Notes under the pieces: generated by a model | Told to the model about the DNA's origin: nothing | What the model saw: the letters and a program-made list of their open reading frames with translations, nothing else | Databases searched by the model: none | Part shown: in pieces, positions 58,161 to 64,000 of the stretch | Numbering within the stretch: the first letter of the stretch is position 1 | Layout of the letters: the number at the start of each line of letters is the position of its first letter | Assembly (NCBI GenBank): GCA_963662175.1 | Contig: OY759224.1 | Coordinates: 23,197,489 to 23,261,488 of the forward strand | DNA length: 64,000 nucleotides | DNA from: Aradus depressus | Taxonomy: Eukaryota > Arthropoda > Insecta > Hemiptera > Aradidae | Direction: 5' to 3' | Translations under genes and position numbers: made by a program

Positions 58161-60034
58161 GAGAAGGAGTGTCTGTTTTCCCTATAAAACATTTTTGTCG
58201 TATTTGTATTAGATTAAGAGGAACATATACAGTCAAAATCACTGTTTTAGTGAGTCAGATGAGACCAATAATAGGAGTGTCTACTATCCATGTAGAGCAG
58301 TTTTGTCGAATTCTAATTGATTTAACAAGATCATATACAGTCAAAATCACTGTTTTAGTGAGTCAGATGAGGCCAATAGTAGGAGTGTCTACTATCCATG
58401 TAAAGCAGTTTTGTCGTATTCTAATTGGATTAAAAAGATCATATACAGTCAAAATCACTGTTTTAGTGAGTCAGATGAGGCCAATAGTAGGAGTGACTAC
58501 TATCCATGTGAAGCATTTTTGTCGTATTTGTATTGGATTTACAAGAACATATACAGTCAAAATCACTGTTTTAGTGAGTCAGATAATGCCAATAGTAGGA
58601 GTGTCTACTATCCATGTAAAGCAGTTTTGTCGTATTCTAATTGGATTAAAAAGATCATATAAAGTCAAAATCACTGTTTTAGTGAGTCAGATGAGGCCAA
58701 TAGTAGGAGTGACTACTATCCATGTGAAGCATTTTTGTCGTATTTGTATTGGATTTACAAGAACATATACTGTCAAAATCACTGTGTCAGTGAGTCAGAT
58801 GAGTTATTTAGTAGGAGTGTCAGCTTTCCATGTAAAGCATTTTTGTCGTATTTGTATTGGATTAACAAGAACATATACTGTCAAAATCACTGTTTTAGTG
58901 AGTCAGATGAGGCCAATAGTAGGAGTGACTACTATCCATGTGAAGCATTTTTGTCGTATTTGTATTGGATTTACAAGAACATATCCTGTCAAAATCACTG
59001 TGTCAGTGAGTCAGATGAGTTCTTTAGTAGGAGTGTCTGCTTTCCATGTAAAGCATTTTTGTCGTATTTGTATTGGATTAACAAGAACATATACTGTCAA
59101 AATCACTGTTTTAGTGAGTCAGATGAGGCCAATAGTAGGAGTGACTACTATCCATGTGAAGCATTTTTGTCGTATTTGTATCGGATTTACAAGAACATAT
59201 ACTGTCAAAATCACTGTGTCAGTGAGTCAGATGAGTTCTTTAGTAGGAGTGTCTGCTTTCCATGTAAAGCATTTTTGTCGTATTTGTATTGGATTAACAA
59301 GAATATTTACTGTCAAAATCACTGTTTTAGTGAGTCAGATGAGGCCAATAGTAGGAGTGACTACTTACTATCCATGTGAAGCATTTTTGTCGTATTCTAA
59401 TTAGATTAACAAGACGTATTCTAATTAGATTAACAGTCAAAATCACTGTTTTAGTGAGTCAGATAAGGCCAATAGTAGGAGTGACTACTATCCATGTGAA
59501 GCATTTTTGTCGTATTTGTATTGGATTTACAAGAACATATACTGTCAAAATCACTGTGTCAGTGAGTCAGATGAGTTCTTTAGTAGGAGCGTCTGCTTTC
59601 CATGTAAAGCATTTTTGTCGTATTTGTATTGGATTAACAAGAATATTTACTGACAAAATCACTGTTTTAGTGAGTCAGATGAGGCCAATAGTAGGAGTGA
59701 CTACTATCCATGTAAAGCAGTTTTGTCGTATTCTAATTGGATTAAAAAGATCATATACAGTCAAAATCACTGTTTTAGTGAGTCAGATAAGGCCAATAGT
59801 AGGAGTGACTACTATCCATGTGAAGCATTTTTGTCGTATTTGTATTGGATTTACAAGAATATTTACTGACAAAATCACTGTTTTAGTGAGTCAGATGAGG
59901 CCAATAGTAGGAGTGACTACTATCCATGTAAAGCAGTTTTGTCGTATTCTAATTGGATTAAAAAGATCATATACAGTCAAAATCACTGTTTTAGTGAGTC
60001 AGATGAGTCCTTTAGTAGGAGTGTCTGCTTTCAT

Positions 60035-60350
60035 GTAACTCGCTCTTTTGATAGCTTACCGCAGAACATTTTTCTCCTTTTAATTTCAAAGTGTGATCAG
60101 CTGTTAGTCAAAAAATAACTCCATCTCATCCGCATTAAAAATGTCCTCATCGGTGTAACGTGTCCTGTGTTTCGGTCATACGTTTTCAACCCATTCACTC
60201 GTAATTGATAGGTCAACAGCTTCTGACGCATCTGAACACATTCCATTAACACTACTGTGTCGAGATCTGAAACGTTGAATACTGGAAGCGATGCACTCCA
60301 GATATTCCTTTTCAGAAGCACACCAAATTCTTCAGCCTTTGCCTGAAGAT
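60035..60350 (-). pseudogene. Short Tigger transposase fragment, copy 5
   Basis: Same as copy 4, 2,190 bp downstream. The difference between the two spacings is exactly one 108-bp unit. Confidence 0.75.
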
Positions 60351-61684
60351 GAGAAGGAGTGTCTGTTTTCCCTATAAAACATTTTTGTCGTATTTGTATT
60401 AGATTAAGAGGAACATATACAGTCAAAATCACTGTTTTAGTGAGTCAGATGAGACCAATAATAGGAGTGTCTACTATCCATGTAGAGCAGTTTTGTCGAA
60501 TTCTAATTGAATTAACAAGATCATATTTAGTCAAAATCACTGTTTTAGTGAGTCAGATGAGGCCAATAGTAGGAGTGTCTACTATCCATGTAAAGCAGTT
60601 TTGTCGAATTCTAATTGGATTAACAAGATCATATACAGTCAAAATCACTGTTTTAGTGAGTCAGATGAGGCCAATAGTAGGAGTGTCTACTATCCATGTA
60701 AAGCAGTTTGGTCGTATTCTAATTGGATTAAAAAGATCATATACAGTCAAAATCACTGTTTTAGTGAGTCAGATGAGGCCAATAGTAGGAGTGACTACTA
60801 TCCATGTGAAGCATTTTTGTCGTATTTGTATTGGATTTACAAGAACATATACAGTCAAAATCACTGTTTTAGTGAGTCAGATAATGCCAATAGTAGGAGT
60901 GTCTACTATCCATGTAAAGCAGTTTTGTCGTATTCTAATTGGATTAAAAAGATCATATACAGTCAAAATCACTGTTTTAGTGAGTCAGATGAGGCCAATA
61001 GTAGGAGTGACTACTATCCATGTGAAGCATTTTTGTCGTATTTGTATCGGATTTACAAGAACATATACTGTCAAAATCACTGTGTCAGTGAGTCAGATGA
61101 GTTCTTTAGTAGGAGTGTCTGCTTTCCATGTAAAGCATTTTTGTCGTATTTGTATTGGATTAACAAGAATATTTACTGTCAAAATCACTGTTTTAGTGAG
61201 TCAGATGAGGCCAATAGTAGGAGTGACTACTTACTATCCATGTGAAGCATTTTTGTCGTATTCTAATTAGATTAACAAGACGTATTCTAATTAGATTAAC
61301 AGTCAAAATCACTGTTTTAGTGAGTCAGATAAGGCCAATAGTAGGAGTGACTACTATCCATGTGAAGCATTTTTGTCGTATTTGTATTGGATTTACAAGA
61401 ACATATACTGTCAAAATCACTGTGTCAGTGAGTCAGATGAGTTCTTTAGTAGGAGCGTCTGCTTTCCATGTAAAGCATTTTTGTCGTATTTGTATTGGAT
61501 TAACAAGAATATTTACTGACAAAATCACTGTTTTAGTGAGTCAGATGAGGCCAATAGTAGGAGTGACTACTATCCATGTAAAGCAGTTTTGTCGTATTCT
61601 AATTGGATTAAAAAGATCATATACAGTCAAAATCACTGTTTTAGTGAGTCAGATGAGTCCTTTAGTAGGAGTGTCTGCTTTCAT

Positions 61685-62000
61685 GTAACTCGCTCTTTTG
61701 ATAGCTTACCGCAGAACATTTTTCTCCTTTTAATTTCAAAGTGTGATCAGCTGTTAGTCAAAAAATAACTCCATCTCATCCGCATTAAAAATGTCCTCAT
61801 CGGTGTAACGTGTCCTGTGTTTCGGTCATACGTTTTCAACCCATTCACTCGTAATTGATAGGTCAACAGCTTCTGACGCATCTGAACACATTCCATTAAC
61901 ACTACTGTGTCGAGATCTGAAACGTTGAATACTGGAAGCGATGCACTCCAGATATTCCTTTTCAGAAGCACACCAAATTCTTCAGCCTTTGCCTGAAGAT
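61685..62000 (-). pseudogene. Short Tigger transposase fragment, copy 6
   Basis: Same as copy 5, 1,650 bp downstream: five 108-bp units fewer than the preceding spacing. Confidence 0.75.
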
Positions 62001-62454
62001 GAGAAGGAGTGTCTGTTTTCCCTATAAAACATTTTTGTCGTATTTGTATTAGATTAAGAGGAACATATACAGTCAAAATCACTGTTTTAGTGAGTCAGAT
62101 GAGGCCAATAATAGGAGTGTCTACAATCCATGTAAAGCAGTTTTGTCGTATTCTAATTGGATTAACAAGATCATATACAGTCAAAATCACTGTTTTAGTG
62201 AGTCAGATGAGGCCAATAGTAGGAGTGTCTACTATCCATGTAAAGCAGTTTTGTCGAATTCTAATTGGATTTACAAGAACATATACTGTCAAAATCACTG
62301 TGTCAGTGAGTCAGATGAGTTCTTTAGTAGGAGTGTCTGCTTTCCATGTAAAGCATTTTTGTCGTATTTGTATTGGATTAACAAGAATATTTACTGTCAA
62401 AATCACTGTTTTAGTGAGTCAGATGAGTCCTTTAGTAGGAGTGTCTGCTTTCAT

Positions 62455-62770
62455 GTAACTCGCTCTTTTGATAGCTTACCGCAGAACATTTTTCTCCTTT
62501 TAATTTCAAAGTGTGATCAGCTGTTAGTCAAAAAATAACTCCATCTCATCCGCATTAAAAATGTCCTCATCGGTGTAACGTGTCCTGTGTTTCGGTCATA
62601 CGTTTTCAACCCATTCACTCGTAATTGATAGGTCAACAGCTTCTGACGCATCTGAACACATTCCATTAACACTACTGTGTCGAGATCTGCAACGTTGAAT
62701 ACTGGAAGCGATGCACTCCAGATATTCCTTTTCAGAAGCACACCAAATTCTTCAGCCTTTGCCTGAAGAT
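62455..62770 (-). pseudogene. Short Tigger transposase fragment, copy 7
   Basis: Same as copy 6, 770 bp downstream, with minor base differences (gatctgcaacg in place of gatctgaaacg). It is the last fragment before the satellite ends. Confidence 0.75.
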
Positions 62771-63038
62771 GAGAAGGAGTGTCTGTTTTCCCTATAAAAC
62801 ATTTTTTTCGTATTTGTATTAGATTAAGAGGAACATATACAGTCAAAATCACTGTTTTAGTGAGTCAGATGAGGCCAATAATAGGAGTGTCTACTATCCA
62901 TGTAAAGCAGTTTTGTGGTATTCTAATTGGATTAACAAGATCATATACAGTCAAAATCACTGTTTTAGTGAGTCAGATGAGGCCAATAGTAGGAGAGTCT
63001 ACTATCCATGTAAAGCAGTTTTGTCGTATATGCCATGT

Positions 63039-63320
63039 TTATCACTTTGAGTATGTAATTATGATGCAATTTATTTGTATAAATAATAGTCGGGTCAATC
63101 CCTGTTTCAGTTTCTATGAAAGAAGTTCGCGAATAACTAGGCAGCCTGAATAGTTTTTTAATTAAATATCCAAATAGTTTCTCTATTTCTATGTGACATT
63201 CTCCTCTCCAAATTTGGACCCCAAAGTAGTCTATAAGGAGTGGCGTAACTAACGCGGGTGCAGTGGCGTGGGGCCCCCGGGCACAAGAGGCCCCCAATTG
63301 AGCTTTTTTTTTTTTTTGCT
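63039..63320 (-). pseudogene. Non-LTR C-terminal fragment and a possible hAT end
   Basis: The minus strand (63245-63040) reads LLIDYFGVQIWRGECHIEIE, KLFRLPSYSRTSFIETETGI and LHHNYILKVINM, which resembles the C-terminal region after RT in non-LTR elements. Next to it, 63238-63300 (gagtggcgtaactaacgcgg, gggcccccgggcacaagagg) looks like one end of a hAT-type element, but no partner end is seen. Confidence 0.5.
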
Positions 63321-63521
63321 TTTATGTTGCGAAAAAACAGCAATTACTAATTATGTAATAATTTTATTTTCAAGAGAAACACGGATTACATATTACAGTA
63401 AGAACCTTCAGGTTTTTGGCAGCGACTTCGTCCTGATCGAGTATTTCACTCTCTCGGCTAGTTTCCCGGATGTGTGTTCCGCAATTTTATTTATTGCCCC
63501 TTATTTTATTTTATCTGGGAA
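63321..63521. other. Unassigned sequence
   Basis: AT-rich with a partial second SINE-like start (ttattttatctggga, about 63505-63520). No gene is supported. Confidence 0.4.
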
Positions 63522-63815
63522 AGGGCTCTCAAGATCGTGGGTTCGAAACCCGACCTAGGCCCTTAGTTTATTTTATCTGGGAGGTAAAATACACTTAAGC
63601 ACGCCGTCCTTCGGATGGGACGTTAAGCGATGGTCCCGAGCCTGTGCGATGTCAGGCACTCGTTAAAGACCTCTGCCATAGGCGATTAAAAATTTAGGGT
63701 AGGCAAAATTTAGGACTCCCACAGTGGAGTAGGGGCTCAGGTCCACGAGAGGGGCGAAAGAGCGCTCTGGTAGTCGATATGACCTCGTAGTTAAAGCCCG
63801 GGCATGAATCATGAT
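63522..63815 (+). mobile_element. tRNA-derived SINE, 5'-truncated
   Basis: Starts at ctcaagatcgtgggttcgaa (B box intact), then the full body: cgtccttcggatgggacg, gcgatggtcccgagcctg, agcgctctggtag and cccgggcatgaatcatgata. It ends 38 bp before the 56-nt exon, like the SINE at 4271-4600, and the SINE-to-exon spacer is similar in both (taactaNatattta...aaattaatgttcacag). Confidence 0.85.
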
Positions 63816-63853
63816 AACTAAATATTTACATTAGGACAAATTAATGTTCACAG

Positions 63854-63909
63854 ATGAAGTTCAGGATTTCCTTTGGAAGTACTTTACGTCCAAAGGAAGG
63901 GATGACGAG
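63854..63909 (+). CDS. Putative microexon, module 3, 56-nt type
   Basis: A 56-nt stretch between an acceptor (ttaatgttcacag) and a donor (gtaagt), phase 1 to 0. It encodes a split Asp, then EVQDFLWKYFTSKGRDDE. Paralogous to 4639 and 39455 in length, phases, acceptor and donor contexts. It implies that at least a third module continues past the right edge of the window. Confidence 0.72.
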
Positions 63910-64000
63910 GTAAGTAGTGATTTATTTTCATTATTTATTTTATCATTACTTATTTAGTTATTAATTATTTTATCTTTACTTATGTTATCATTACCCAGTT

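Larger units (their letters stand above)
44545..63038. repeat. 108-bp satellite domain with higher-order structure (18 kb)
   Basis: The unit carries agtcaaaatcactgt, gagtcagatgag, ttagtaggagtgtct, ccatgtgaagcaattttgtc and attggatttacaagaacata; the period is 108 bp. Blocks: 44545-45381, 46203-48990, 50220-50745, 51567-53822, 55050-55765, 56080-57845, 58160-60035, 60350-61685, 62000-62455 and 62770-63038. They are separated by gag fragments, Tigger fragments and exon-bearing intron segments. Two subfamilies exist: gtgtcagtgagtcagatgagttc in the left half and ttttagtgagtcagatgaggcc in the right. 108 is 36 codons, so two plus frames stay open for kilobases; these are not genes. Confidence 0.95.

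Noticed and set aside
44773..63153. Many ORFs of 36-residue repeats (SQNH..SESDE and ITVSVSQMSSLVG types)
   Set aside because: Two overlapping plus frames are open over the same DNA because the unit is 108 bp. Indels between units change frame freely, so they are satellite artefacts except for the Gag and Tigger pieces described.

Overview
This looks like eukaryotic nuclear DNA, most likely from an arthropod and probably an insect. It is AT-rich. It carries R1-, Jockey-, RTE- and CR1-like retrotransposons, a Ty3/gypsy element, a Helitron, Tigger/pogo elements and a tRNA-derived SINE family. Single-copy coding sequence is reduced to very short exons in a sea of repeats. There is nothing bacterial here: no operons, RBSs, rRNA or CRISPR. 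A sap-feeding hemipteran is a guess only.

The most interesting content is a chain of short exons on the + strand that appears to run through the whole window. Twelve well-supported exons (36 to about 109 nt) sit between AG acceptors and GT donors, mostly gtaagt-like, and all reading phases join. They form repeating modules: a 56-nt exon (phase 1 to 0), a 36-nt exon (0 to 0), a ~106-nt exon (0 to 1), then one or more 72-84-nt exons (1 to 1). Module 1 is at 4639, 12958, 32046, 32228 and 35324. Module 2 is at 39455, 41289, 42092, 44401, 50096 and 54926. Module 3 begins at 63854. Intron flanks, and even a SINE next to the 56-nt exon, are shared between modules, so the gene grew by internal duplication. 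I do not recognise the protein. In module 2 a SINE sits inside the third exon between 13-bp target-site duplications.

Layout. 1-3285: 87-bp satellite. 3305-4600: TIR element and SINE. 4950-10963: 105-bp satellite split by a defective gypsy element. 11373-11800: a second, unrelated 87-bp array. 13145-25245: SINE, RTE fragment, and a minus-strand CR1-like element split by an R1 element and by a Jockey element. 25295-31990: 121-bp array, a long-inverted-repeat DNA transposon with a nested Jockey fragment, an R1 fragment and a second Jockey copy. 32046-35407: exons, a 116-bp array, and a SINE interrupted by a 704-bp insertion. 35735-39250: inverted repeats, fragments of an uncharacterised protein family, and a Helitron with a nested retrotransposon containing a 77-bp palindrome. 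39455-44472: module 2 exons, a Tigger derivative and SINE/Jockey pieces. 44545-63038: an 18-kb, 108-bp satellite with higher-order structure that carries copied gag fragments, Tigger transposase fragments and two identical exons. 63039-64000: retroelement fragments, SINE and the first exon of module 3.

Long open frames over the satellites follow from unit lengths divisible by three and are not listed as genes. Every transposon reading frame I examined closely is broken or partial. No complete, intact protein-coding gene is visible.
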